64,000 nucleotides of DNA. It comes from Chersky-840 sp050011815 (GTDB taxonomy: Bacteria > Actinomycetota > Acidimicrobiia > Acidimicrobiales > UBA8190). Positions 33,345 through 42,029 of the stretch are shown piece by piece (within the stretch, counting starts at the first letter, position 1; every line of letters starts with the position of its first letter). The notes beneath the pieces were generated by a model. That model was not told the origin of the DNA, did no database searches, and saw only the letters and a list, made by a program, of their open reading frames with translations. The stretch covers positions 1-64,000 of the forward strand of contig JBEKIJ010000010.1 of NCBI GenBank assembly GCA_050011815.1. Direction: 5' to 3'. The position numbers were made by a program, and so were the translations under genes.

Positions 33345-34205
33345 TCAGCCGGCGGGCATGGGGAAGATGTGCTCCTCGGCGGCGGTGGCGTCCATCGCCC
33401 GCTCCCGTTCCTGGTCGTCCATCGGTTCGAACCGACCGGCGGCGGCCACCGCCGCCAGGGTCAGCACCGGGTCGCTCGGTGTGCACAGGGCGTGGACGCC
33501 GGGGACGCTGAGTACGAAGCGCACCCCACGGGCGATGTCCTCGTCACTGGTATAGGCCTCGTACCAGGTGGTGGCGGCGTGGGGCCGCTGCCCCCACGGT
33601 CGGGCCGCCACGGCCTTGATGGCCATGACCCCCACGTCACGGGCCTCGGCCTCGGCCAGCAGGGCCTCGGCGTCACGGCGGTAGGCGGCATCGCCCCACA
33701 GACGGGGGTTCACGGGGAACATCACGGTGTCGAGGTCGTAGCGCCGCAACGCCTCGAGCTGCGCGGCGGGGGTCGTGAGGTTGTGACCGGTGATCCCCAC
33801 GAACCGGCACAGGCCCTCGTCGCGTGCGGCCATGATGGCGGCGACGGCGCGCCCCCGGGCGTCGAGCTCGTCGAGGTCGGTGACCGCATGCATCTGATAG
33901 AGGTCGAACTGTTCGCAGCGCAGCAGCGTGAGCGACTCCTCGAGCTGGGCGCGCACCCCGGCCGGGTCATGGCGCATCGTCTTGCACGCCACGAACAGGC
34001 GGTCCCGCACCGGTGCGACGAGGGGCCCGAGCAGTTCCTGGGCTCGCCCGTAGCGAGGGGCGACGTCGAGATGGTTCACCCCCGCCTCGAGCGCGGCCGT
34101 GAACGCCGACGCCGTCACCGCGGGGTCGGTGCCCCAGAAGGCGGCGCCACCGAGCACCGCCACTGATGAGTCGTGCCCGGTTCGCCCGAGCCGGCGGGTG
34201 AGCAC
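33345..34205 (-). CDS. aldo/keto reductase family protein
   Basis: 286 residues from GTG 34205. N terminus TRRLGRTGHDSSVAVLGGAA, NHLDVAPRYGRAQELLG (Asp and Tyr), LFVACKTMR (Lys), LYQMHAVTD (His), then VMAIKAVAARPWG and FVLSVPGVHALCTPSD. It keeps the catalytic tetrad but has a shortened cofactor region. Convergent with the GNAT gene, and its start lies within 5 bp of the SpoIID gene stop. Confidence 0.85.
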   Translation of the reverse strand: MLTRRLGRTGHDSSVAVLGGAAFWGTDPAVTASAFTAALEAGVNHLDVAPRYGRAQELLGPLVAPVRDRLFVACKTMRHDPAGVRAQLEESLTLLRCEQFDLYQMHAVTDLDELDARGRAVAAIMAARDEGLCRFVGITGHNLTTPAAQLEALRRYDLDTVMFPVNPRLWGDAAYRRDAEALLAEAEARDVGVMAIKAVAARPWGQRPHAATTWYEAYTSDEDIARGVRFVLSVPGVHALCTPSDPVLTLAAVAAAGRFEPMDDQERERAMDATAAEEHIFPMPAG

Positions 34206-34209
34206 GTTC

Positions 34210-36327
34210 CTATCCCGGGACCATGGCTCCGCCCACGAGGCGGCCGCTGTAGCCCACCACCACGTCCGCCACGTCCCCCAGCTGGGGCGCATCGCCGAAG
34301 TCCACGGCGCGCCCATCGGCGGTGACGATGAGGTAGCCGGCACCGGTGAGCGTGGGCAGCAGCGCCACCCCGGTAGCGCTGACACGCGCTCCTGGGAGAG
34401 ACCCCTCGAAGGCGGCATCGCCGAAGGAGAAGACACCCCCGTCCGACGCCACCAGCCAGTAGCCGCCGCCGTCGGGGGTGGCGGCCATGCCCGTCACGGG
34501 CTGGGCGAGTCGCAGAGCGCCTGTGGACCCGTGGAAGACGGCGTCGCCGAAGGAGAAGACACCCCCGTCCGACGCCACCAGCCAGTAGCCGCCGCCGTCG
34601 GGGGTGGGCGCGATCCCGACCACGGGGGCATTGAGCGCCTTCCCGCCCATCGAGCCGTGGAAGATGGCGTCGCCGTAGGAGAAGACGCCGCCGTCCGACG
34701 CCACCAGCCAGTAGCCGCCCCCGTCCGCGGTAGCGGCCATCCCCACCACGGGCTTGGTGAGGCGGATGGCTCCGGCCGAGCCGTGGAAGACGGCGTCGCC
34801 GTAGGAGAAGACACCCCCGTCCGACGCCACCAGCCAGTAGCCGCCCGAATCGGGGGTCCCCGCCATGCCCACCACGGGCTTGGTGAGGTGGATGGCGCCC
34901 GCCGAGCCGTGGAAGGCGGCATTGCCGAAGGAGAAGACACCCCCGTCCGACGCCACCAGCCAGTAGCCGTCGATGCCGCCGCTGGCCTGGCTGGTGACGG
35001 CGAACCAATTCGACTGCACGCCGTACTGGGCGAACTGCGCCGCGAAGGTGTCACCGCTCATGGTCACGCTCTGGGTGGTTCCCTGCACCGTCATCTGGAG
35101 GACCCGCCCACCGAGGTCACCCAGGTTGTTGCGCTGCGACACCCCTACCGAGACGAGGGTGCCGATCTGCGGATAGGCGCTCACGATGGCCGACACCGGG
35201 ATCTGGGCCTGCCAGGTGTGATGCGAGTTGCACGCCCCCGCCACGCACACCGGGTCCCCGACGTCGGGAACCGCGGCGAAGGTCCCGCCCGCGGTGTACC
35301 CGCCCGACGACGACGAGTACTGGGTGCGGGCCACGGTGTCGTTGGGCATGAGAACAACCGTGTTGGCCGTGGCGGTGACGGCGGTGTCGGTCTGGGTGCC
35401 CTCGTTGGCGATGCCCGGATAGTCCTGGCACGCCGTGGAGTCGCAGATATCCGCGTAGCCGAAGTAGCCCTGGAGGCTCCCGTAGGTACTCATCACGTAG
35501 GACCGGACGGCGACGGCTTGCGCCTCGAGCTCGTTGAGCCCGAGGCCGCCGCCCAGCGTCGCCCACGAGGCCGGGGACTCCGAAGGCGTCACGTCGGCCA
35601 CGTACTGCCCGAGGGGCAGCACGTTCACGGTCCGGGCGGCGTTGGCGGAGTTGACCGTCCCCTGCAACGTCCCGCGTACCGTGATGTTGTTCGGCAACTG
35701 GCACAGCTGCAGCGCCGTCATGGCGACATTGCCCGGGAAGGGCTCAGAGCCCGGTATAGGAGACGCGGTCGGACTGGCGACCCCGGTGGCCACCGGGGCT
35801 CCCCAGTTCCCGTTGCCGCCACACCCTCCGGAGCTCGTGAACACGTCCCACAGGTTTCCGGGACCGACCAGTTCGAACCGAGCGCCCGACAGTGCGGGAA
35901 CCATCGACCCGTCGACGAGGAACCCAGAGTCCGAGGTGACGATGACATCGTTGCCGGCGTTGGCGGTGAGCGCCACGGTGACGGGCGTGGCGGCGTCGGT
36001 CCAACCGTTGGGCATGGCTCCCACCGTGGTCTGACCGCCGGCGCTGAGCGTCCCGTAGTACGTGCTCAGGATCTGGGTCGGGGTGAGCCCCGCCAGCGCA
36101 TCGCCGAGCGCCCCCCACTGGCCCATTCCGGCCCCCGATCCATATCCGTGGCCGGTCAGAGAGACGCTGGCGAAGGGGTAGGCGGCCGCGGTCGTGGCCG
36201 GTGCCAGGGCGAGCAGACCCGAGAATCCCGCCAGGACCATGACCGCGGGGACGACGCGTGCGACGGCGCGGCGCCGTCGGGGGGATCTGGTGTGGATAGC
36301 GCCGATGGTAGCCATATCGACACCCAC
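34210..36327 (-). CDS. exported SpoIID/LytB-domain protein with C-terminal DGG repeats
   Basis: A 705-residue protein (ATG 36327; ATG 36315 also possible). The signal peptide covers about 17-48 (RRRAVARVVPAVMVLAGFSG, cleaved near TTAAA). The SpoIID domain contains the signature GHGYGSGAGMGQWGALGDAL, then LPLGQYVADVTPSESPASW, LEAQAVAVRSYVMS, CDSTACQDYPG and YSSSSGGYTAGG. SpoIID enzymes cleave stripped peptidoglycan glycan strands. From about residue 435 come five tandem copies of a 40-42 residue repeat (GYWLVASDGGVFSFGDAVFH) plus one degenerate copy. The repeats probably bind a wall glycan. The gene opens the surface-glycan island. Confidence 0.88.
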   Translation of the reverse strand: MGVDMATIGAIHTRSPRRRRAVARVVPAVMVLAGFSGLLALAPATTAAAYPFASVSLTGHGYGSGAGMGQWGALGDALAGLTPTQILSTYYGTLSAGGQTTVGAMPNGWTDAATPVTVALTANAGNDVIVTSDSGFLVDGSMVPALSGARFELVGPGNLWDVFTSSGGCGGNGNWGAPVATGVASPTASPIPGSEPFPGNVAMTALQLCQLPNNITVRGTLQGTVNSANAARTVNVLPLGQYVADVTPSESPASWATLGGGLGLNELEAQAVAVRSYVMSTYGSLQGYFGYADICDSTACQDYPGIANEGTQTDTAVTATANTVVLMPNDTVARTQYSSSSGGYTAGGTFAAVPDVGDPVCVAGACNSHHTWQAQIPVSAIVSAYPQIGTLVSVGVSQRNNLGDLGGRVLQMTVQGTTQSVTMSGDTFAAQFAQYGVQSNWFAVTSQASGGIDGYWLVASDGGVFSFGNAAFHGSAGAIHLTKPVVGMAGTPDSGGYWLVASDGGVFSYGDAVFHGSAGAIRLTKPVVGMAATADGGGYWLVASDGGVFSYGDAIFHGSMGGKALNAPVVGIAPTPDGGGYWLVASDGGVFSFGDAVFHGSTGALRLAQPVTGMAATPDGGGYWLVASDGGVFSFGDAAFEGSLPGARVSATGVALLPTLTGAGYLIVTADGRAVDFGDAPQLGDVADVVVGYSGRLVGGAMVPG
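34270..34990 (-). repeat. five to six tandem DGG repeats (about 120-126 bp each)
   Basis: Near-identical DNA units encode GYWLVASDGGVFSFGDA-type repeats inside the SpoIID protein. Blocks such as GACGCCACCAGCCAGTAGCC are identical from copy to copy. High DNA identity implies recent duplication or gene conversion. Confidence 0.9.
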
Positions 36328-36401
36328 AGAGGCGGACGCCCATGCCTGCGGCGCCTGCCGTCAGGCGCCTACGGTGGCGCGACCATGGTCAAGGGCACCT
36401 G

Positions 36402-37334
36402 ATGAACCGGCCTCACTCGCCACGAACCGCGCTGGCGGCCCTGGTGCGGCGGCTGCGCGCCAAAGCCCTCGGCGCCGACAACGGGCTCGACGGGCTTCTC
36501 CCCCGGCAACAGCTCAGCGTGCTCTACGAGGTGCTGCTGGGACGCAAGCCTGATCCGGCGGGGGTGACGTCGTATCTCCCCGGCCTGCAAGACGGCACGA
36601 TGTCGGCGACGCAGCTCGCCGAGTGGATCTACGCCTCGAGCGAGTGGTGGACCGTCGCCCCCTTCACCCAGCTCGCCCCGGCGCTGCATTTCAGCCGCAG
36701 CCTGTTCGTGCGCTCGTTGCCCAGTGCTCGTCGCATCCTCGACCTCGGAGGCACCGCACTCGGATCCGACAAAGGGGCCATGGTCCTCATGGGCTACCCC
36801 TACGCCTTCGACGAGCTCGTCGTCGTCGACCTTCCCCCCGACGACCGCAACGAGCTCTACAAAGAAACCGTGTCCCGCAACGTCATCCAGACGGAGCTCG
36901 GTCCCGTCCAGTACCGCTATCACTCCATGTCGGACCTGACGCAGTACGCCGACGGCTCGTTCGACCTGGTCTACTCGGGCCAGAGCATCGAGCACGTGCC
37001 GGTCGAAGAAGCCGAGCGGGTCCTGGTCGGGGCGGCGAGGATCCTCCGCCCCGGCGGACACCTCGCCCTGGACACGCCCAATGCACGCGTGTGCCGGGTC
37101 CAGCAACCGGAGTTCATCGATCCCGACCACGACTACGAGTACACCCACGGCGAGATGATGGACAAGCTGCTCAGTGCGGGGTTCGAGGTTCTCGAGGCGA
37201 AGGGCCTGAACCTGGCGACCCGATCGGTGGCCGAAGGAAGGTTCTCCATCCAGGAGGTGGCCACCAAGCGGGGCCTCTTCGCCGAGATCGAGGACTGCTA
37301 TCTCCTCAGTTACCTGTGCCGCAAGCCCACGTAG
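36402..37334 (+). CDS. SAM-dependent methyltransferase with N-terminal DUF4214-like domain
   Basis: A 310-residue protein from ATG 36402. Residues about 30-85 (LPRQQLSVLYEVLLGRKPDP, GLQDGTMSATQLAEWIYASS) match DUF4214, common in glycan-modifying proteins. A class I methyltransferase follows: ARRILDLGGTALGSDKGAM, MSDLTQYADGSFDLVYSGQS, RILRPGGHLALDTPNA. It probably methylates a sugar or lipid-linked glycan. It begins the plus-strand gene series 36402-39634. Confidence 0.85.
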   Translation: MNRPHSPRTALAALVRRLRAKALGADNGLDGLLPRQQLSVLYEVLLGRKPDPAGVTSYLPGLQDGTMSATQLAEWIYASSEWWTVAPFTQLAPALHFSRSLFVRSLPSARRILDLGGTALGSDKGAMVLMGYPYAFDELVVVDLPPDDRNELYKETVSRNVIQTELGPVQYRYHSMSDLTQYADGSFDLVYSGQSIEHVPVEEAERVLVGAARILRPGGHLALDTPNARVCRVQQPEFIDPDHDYEYTHGEMMDKLLSAGFEVLEAKGLNLATRSVAEGRFSIQEVATKRGLFAEIEDCYLLSYLCRKPT

Positions 37335-37358
37335 GCTTCCCGACCGCGAGGAGGCAAC

Positions 37359-38378
37359 GTGCTGAGTGACGAAACCGGGCGAACCGACCAACGCCGGGGA
37401 AGCCCGCCCGACCCCGACGAGGACGCGGCACGGGCCTATCTCGACGAGGTCCGTCGAGAGATCGACGACGAGGTCCGGCGCCGCCGGGTGTCGGGCGACC
37501 TGCCTCCCAACATCGAGCGCGAGCTCGACCAGCTCTTCCTGGCCCACTCGCCTCTGGGGGGCCGGGGGGCAGCCCTGCGCGACATGCTGCGCCTCGTCGA
37601 CGCCTCGGTGTTCATCGACCCTGTGGTGCCCGTCGAGTCGCGGCGCCCCGGGGGGACAACGGTCAAGCGCGGACTGCGGTCGCTCAGCCTCTGGTACCTC
37701 CGTTACGTGACGCACCAGGTGAGCGAGTTCGCCACCGCCGTCAGCCGCGCCCTACACGTCCTCGATGCCCAGGTTACCGACCTCCGCCACAAGGTGGAGG
37801 CGCTGGCAGTCCCACCCTCGCTCGCCATCCGCGTCCCCTGGGCGCACAACGTGGCGGCGTGGTGGGTGCCCCCCGTCATCGGCGAGCTCGCCGGTCACGA
37901 CGGACGCGTGCTGCACGCCGCATGCGGAGACGGGTGGCTGGTCGGCGCGTTGGTGGCGCGACAGGTGGACGCCTATGGCGTCGACCCCCGCTCGTCGGTG
38001 CCGGGGCCGGAGCTCGATTCCCTGGACCTGCGGGTCGAGGACGTCGTGGAGCATCTCGGGGCCGTCGCCCCGGGGTCACTGCACGCCGTCGTGCTGTCGG
38101 GAGTGGCGGAGGGATCGGGACTCGTCGAGCGCCGCCGACTCCTCGAAGGTGCCGTGCGGAGCTTGTCCGCCGAAGGGGTGCTCCTCGTCCACTCCCTGAC
38201 CCCGGCGAGCTGGGACGGCGATGACGCGCCCGTCGAGGCCGACATGGCCGCGGCGCGGCCCTACCGCCCCCGGACCTGGACCGCCGTTCTCGATGACCTC
38301 GGGCTCGAGGCCACCGTGGCCGAAGGGCCCGACGGGCGCGACTACCTCGTGACGGGTCGCCGCCACGATGGTCGATGA
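37359..38378 (+). CDS. coiled-coil protein with degenerate methyltransferase-like domain (module copy 1)
   Basis: A 339-residue protein. The N-terminal acidic/basic region (AARAYLDEVRREIDDEVRRR, NIERELDQLFLAHS) and a later helix (EFATAVSRALHVLDAQVTDL) are coiled-coil-like. The C-terminal half has a Rossmann pattern (GRVLHAACGDGWLVGALVAR, YGVDPRSS, HAVVLSGVAEGSGLVER, AEGVLLVHSLTPASW) resembling methyltransferases with a weak SAM motif. The same architecture recurs at 47573-48538, and in both places the next gene is a paralogous GT4 starting at an ATGA overlap. Role unknown; a scaffold or chain-length partner is inferred. Confidence 0.6.
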   Translation: MLSDETGRTDQRRGSPPDPDEDAARAYLDEVRREIDDEVRRRRVSGDLPPNIERELDQLFLAHSPLGGRGAALRDMLRLVDASVFIDPVVPVESRRPGGTTVKRGLRSLSLWYLRYVTHQVSEFATAVSRALHVLDAQVTDLRHKVEALAVPPSLAIRVPWAHNVAAWWVPPVIGELAGHDGRVLHAACGDGWLVGALVARQVDAYGVDPRSSVPGPELDSLDLRVEDVVEHLGAVAPGSLHAVVLSGVAEGSGLVERRRLLEGAVRSLSAEGVLLVHSLTPASWDGDDAPVEADMAAARPYRPRTWTAVLDDLGLEATVAEGPDGRDYLVTGRRHDGR

Positions 38379-39634
38379 CCGCTGAGCCCGAGCACGCCGA
38401 GCCCGGTGCTCCCGGGACGCCTGAGCCAGAGACAGGGACCATGAAGGTCGCCTTCGTCACACCTCGATACGGCGTCGAAGTGATGGGGGGAGCCGAGTCG
38501 GCCGCCCGTCAGCTCGCCGAGCACCTCGTCGCCGATTGCGGCTGGCAGGTGGAGGTGTTCTCGACCTGTGCGCTCGATCACATCACGTGGGACAACGTGC
38601 TGCCCCCGGGGGACAGCGTCCTCAACGGTGTCACCGTGCACCGCTTCGCGTCGAGCTCGGGTCGTGTACCGGAGTTCTACGAACTCGACGGCAGGCTCCG
38701 GGTGGCTCCCGCCGAGGCGAGCCTCGAACAATCCCGCCGCTGGCTCGAGCTCAACGGCCCGGTCACCCCGGACCTCATCGAGGCGCTGCGGCACAGCGAC
38801 GCCCAGGTGGTCGCCTTCTACCCCTATCTGTACTACCCGACGGTCATGGGCATCGAAGCGACCGCGGCACCCGCCGTCTTGCATCCTGCGGCCCACGACG
38901 AGCCGGCGCTGTACCTGAAGGTGTTCGACGCCACGTTCTCCGACGCCGATGCCATCTGCTACCACACTGCGGCCGAGCGCCGGCTCGTCCAACGCCGCCA
39001 CCGCGTGGCGCAAATTCCTCAGATCGAGCTGGGCTTGGGGGTGTCCCCCGTCGTCGACGGGGGACGGCCGGGTGCCGCCGTCCTCGGTATCGGTGATCGT
39101 CCCTATGTCGTGAGCGTCGGCCGCGTCGATGACCACAAGGGCTCCTCGATGCTGGCGGCGTTCTTCCGGCTCTACAAGAAACGCCACCCCGGGCCGCTCG
39201 CCTTGGCCCTCGTGGGACCGATCGCGGCGACCATCCCCGACCACGAGGACATCGTCCTCACCGGCTCGGTGACCGAGGCGGACAAGTGCGACATCGTGCG
39301 CGACGCCATGATCTCCATATCCCCATCGGCCCTCGAATCGTTCTCCCTCGTGGTCCTCGAGGCCTGGGAGCAGTCGGTCCCCGTCGTCGTGAACGCCACG
39401 TGCGACCCCACCCGGGAGCACTGCGAACGGTCGGGCGGAGGCCTGTGGTTCGGCTCGTACCGCGAGTTCGAGGCCGTCCTCGAGCGCTTGAGTGCCGACG
39501 CCGAGCTGCGGAGGCTGCTCGGCGTCCGCGGCTACGCCTACGTGCAGCGGTACTACCAATGGCCCAACTTGATCCGCCGCTACGGCTCGTTTCTCACCAC
39601 CGTGCGCCGGCGCCACGAAGCCGCCCGCGCGTGA
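38375..39634 (+). CDS. GT4-family glycosyltransferase (module copy 1)
   Basis: A 419-residue protein from ATG 38375. The core starts at MKVAFVTPRYGVEVMGGAES (N-terminal GT-B domain) and contains YVVSVGRVDDHKGSSML and the EX7E motif region SPSALESFSLVVLEAWEQS. It transfers a sugar from a nucleotide donor to a growing glycan on the cytoplasmic side. Closely related to 48535-49743. It is convergent, 4 bp apart, with the propeller gene. Confidence 0.88.
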   Translation: MTAEPEHAEPGAPGTPEPETGTMKVAFVTPRYGVEVMGGAESAARQLAEHLVADCGWQVEVFSTCALDHITWDNVLPPGDSVLNGVTVHRFASSSGRVPEFYELDGRLRVAPAEASLEQSRRWLELNGPVTPDLIEALRHSDAQVVAFYPYLYYPTVMGIEATAAPAVLHPAAHDEPALYLKVFDATFSDADAICYHTAAERRLVQRRHRVAQIPQIELGLGVSPVVDGGRPGAAVLGIGDRPYVVSVGRVDDHKGSSMLAAFFRLYKKRHPGPLALALVGPIAATIPDHEDIVLTGSVTEADKCDIVRDAMISISPSALESFSLVVLEAWEQSVPVVVNATCDPTREHCERSGGGLWFGSYREFEAVLERLSADAELRRLLGVRGYAYVQRYYQWPNLIRRYGSFLTTVRRRHEAARA

Positions 39635-39638
39635 GGGA

Positions 39639-41990
39639 TCAGAACCCGGCCACCCCGACCATGGGCTGGGTCAGATGGATCGCACCGGTGGAGCCGTAGA
39701 ACGGGGCGGTCCCGTAGTCGAAGATCCCGCCGTCGGACGCGGTCAGGCGGTATCCGCCCCCGCTCTGGGTCGCCATCATCCCCACCACCGGCTTGACCAG
39801 AGCGAGATTTCCCGCCGAGCCGTAGAAGGGCGAGTCGTAGGCGAAGACCCCGCCGTCGGACGCCACCAGCCAGTACCCACCGGTTTGGGAGTCCGCCGCC
39901 ATGCCCACCACGGGCTTGGTGAGGTGGATGTTCCCTGTCGACCCGTGGAAGACGGCGTCGCCGTAGGAGAAGACGCCGCCGTCCGACGCCACCAGCCAGT
40001 ACCCCTTGCCGTCGGGGGTGACGGCCATGCCCACCACGGGCTTGGTGAGGTGGATGTTCCCCGCCGACCCGTAGAACGTGGCGTCGCCGTAGGAGAAGAC
40101 GCCACCGTCGGACGCCACCAGCCAGTACCCCCCACCGTCATGGGTGACGGCCATACCCACCACCGGTTTGGTCAGCGCGATGTTCCCGGCCGACCCGTGG
40201 AAGGCCGCGTCTCCGAAGGCGAAGACCCCGCCGTCGGACGCCACCAGCCAGTACCCACCACCGTCATGGGTGACGGCCACGCCCACCACGGGCTTGGTGA
40301 GGAAGAGGTTCCCGGTCGACCCGCAGAAGGGGAGATTCCCGTAGTTGAACACACCGCCATCTGACGCCGTCATGTCATAGCCGACCGGGCTTCCCGAGGG
40401 GGCATTACAAGGGACCTCGACCACCGGCGACGGCAACCCTGCGTTTCCCGTCAACTGCGAGTCGTGGTGGAACATCGGCCATGCCCCGGTCTCGTCGGCG
40501 GTGGCCCCGCTGCTTCCGGTCACCTCGTAGTGCTGGATGACACCCTGGTTGCTCGAGTTGTACCCCGCCAGGGTGAGACCGAGAGAGCCGTTGGGGTCGT
40601 CGGTGACGAGCGGAGAGTTCTGGAACGCCAAACCGGCACTCTGGCCCAGGGTGGCCACCAGGGCGCCCGACTTCCCGTCGAAGATCTGCACACCGGCCGT
40701 CGTCGGCACGATGGCGTCCTGGTACCCGCCGCCGGTGAGATCAGCGGAGACGGGAGAGCCGATGACCTGGCCCGCTGTGGCGGTGTGCCAGATGGTGGCG
40801 CCGCTGACGCCGTTGAGGGCCCAGATCGATCCTGTCGACCCCACCCGGGTGCCCTCGAGGACGTCGAGCTGGCCGTTGCCGAGGATGTCGGCGAGCGCGG
40901 GGCTGCTGGTGGTGGTGCCGTCGAGCTTCACGCTCCACCGGGGGACGCACTGGGAGTTGACCTCGATGAGATCGTTGGTGGTGCCCGCACCCGAGTAGGT
41001 TGCGCCGGTCCCGAAGACGATCCCGACGCTGCCGCCCATCTCACCCACCGCGGGGGAGGACTGCACGGTCTGATCGGTGTTGTACTGGCACACCAGCCCG
41101 GCACCGGGGTTCGTGCTCCCGGAGTTGCCGGTCGGGCTGAGCACCCGCAGGTGCCCGCCGTTGGTGTAGGTCGTGCCGTAGGCGGAACCGGCCGAGGAGT
41201 CGCCACCTTCGACGATGTAGGTCCGGCCGTTGCCCTCGACGTCTCCCAATGCCGGCGTGGTGAAGTTGCTGTCGGCCTGGAACCACGGGAAGCCGGGCAG
41301 CATGGCCCCGTTGGACGCGTTCATGGCCTGGCCGACCTCACCGAGCGAACCGGCGACCACGTCGGTACCTCCGTTGAGGTTGCCCACGGCCATCGACGCC
41401 TGCACGGCCTTGGCCGGTGCGGTGTCGGTGGACGGGTTCTGCACGTTCGTGAACCACATGGTCCCGCCCTGCGGGGTGATGCCGAGGTATCCGCCCGAGG
41501 TCGGTGTGGCGGCGTTGCCTTCCCCCACGAACACCGAGTCGAGACCGCCTCCGCCGGTGACCGCCACCGACGGCGTGGAGTCGACGGGCACTCCCCCCGT
41601 GCTCACGGGCCATCCCGACACACCCGCGCCCGACGCCAGGTTGAAGGCGTACACGTTCCCCGCCCTGTCCCCGACCACCACGGAGGGGCCTCCGGCCAGG
41701 GTCGCCACGTTGGGCGACGACAACGCGATGGGCCCGCCGGCGTCGTTGAGGGTCTGGGTCCAGGTCAGGGTCAACGACACGGCGTGAGCCTCGACCGCCG
41801 CCTGGGCGCCGGTCGAGCCGGCCCCCAGCAGCGCGCCGGCCACCACGGCTACCCCGAGGACCACACGGCCTCGCCGGGCCCTGCTCGAGATCCTCGCCGA
41901 ATCACGGAGGGAAACAGGCGTCCCCACCGAGTCCCGTGTCGGGACGCGTCGACGCCGTATGCAGGTCATTTCCACAGTGCCACCCCTCAA
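39639..41990 (-). CDS. exported FG-GAP/PQQ-like beta-propeller protein with DGG repeats
   Basis: A 783-residue protein. An export signal follows a long basic N terminus (RARRGRVVLGVAVVAGALLG to GAQA, about residue 65). Residues 70-500 are propeller blades: PSVVVGDRAGNVYAFNLASG, GVPVDSTPSVAVTGGGGLDS, SSPALADILGNGQLDVLEG. From about 530 come six copies of the DGG repeat (GYWLVASDGGVFSYGDATFY), mostly 41 residues. Surface-exposed; a glycan-binding or adhesive role is inferred. Paralogue of 53021-55294. Confidence 0.85.
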   Translation of the reverse strand: MRGGTVEMTCIRRRRVPTRDSVGTPVSLRDSARISSRARRGRVVLGVAVVAGALLGAGSTGAQAAVEAHAVSLTLTWTQTLNDAGGPIALSSPNVATLAGGPSVVVGDRAGNVYAFNLASGAGVSGWPVSTGGVPVDSTPSVAVTGGGGLDSVFVGEGNAATPTSGGYLGITPQGGTMWFTNVQNPSTDTAPAKAVQASMAVGNLNGGTDVVAGSLGEVGQAMNASNGAMLPGFPWFQADSNFTTPALGDVEGNGRTYIVEGGDSSAGSAYGTTYTNGGHLRVLSPTGNSGSTNPGAGLVCQYNTDQTVQSSPAVGEMGGSVGIVFGTGATYSGAGTTNDLIEVNSQCVPRWSVKLDGTTTSSPALADILGNGQLDVLEGTRVGSTGSIWALNGVSGATIWHTATAGQVIGSPVSADLTGGGYQDAIVPTTAGVQIFDGKSGALVATLGQSAGLAFQNSPLVTDDPNGSLGLTLAGYNSSNQGVIQHYEVTGSSGATADETGAWPMFHHDSQLTGNAGLPSPVVEVPCNAPSGSPVGYDMTASDGGVFNYGNLPFCGSTGNLFLTKPVVGVAVTHDGGGYWLVASDGGVFAFGDAAFHGSAGNIALTKPVVGMAVTHDGGGYWLVASDGGVFSYGDATFYGSAGNIHLTKPVVGMAVTPDGKGYWLVASDGGVFSYGDAVFHGSTGNIHLTKPVVGMAADSQTGGYWLVASDGGVFAYDSPFYGSAGNLALVKPVVGMMATQSGGGYRLTASDGGIFDYGTAPFYGSTGAIHLTQPMVGVAGF
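39660..40380 (-). repeat. six tandem DGG repeats (about 120-123 bp each)
   Basis: These are coding repeats in the propeller protein. Units share long identical DNA stretches such as GACGCCACCAGCCAGTACCC and also match those at 34270-34990. Confidence 0.9.
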
Positions 41991-42029
41991 TGTCGAACAT
42001 GGCTCTATCGACAGGGGTCTTGAGAAGCT

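Noticed and set aside
34099..36402. A 767-codon open frame on the plus strand, antisense to the SpoIID/DGG-repeat gene
   Set aside because: Its peptide (HQPVAAAVGGGG... repeats) is only the complementary reading of the DGG repeats and GC-rich codons. It has no domain, while the minus strand encodes a clear signal peptide, SpoIID domain and repeats.
39660..40380. Regularly spaced near-identical ~120-bp units suggestive of a CRISPR or satellite array
   Set aside because: Units are in frame, encode the DGG protein repeat, and have no unique spacers.
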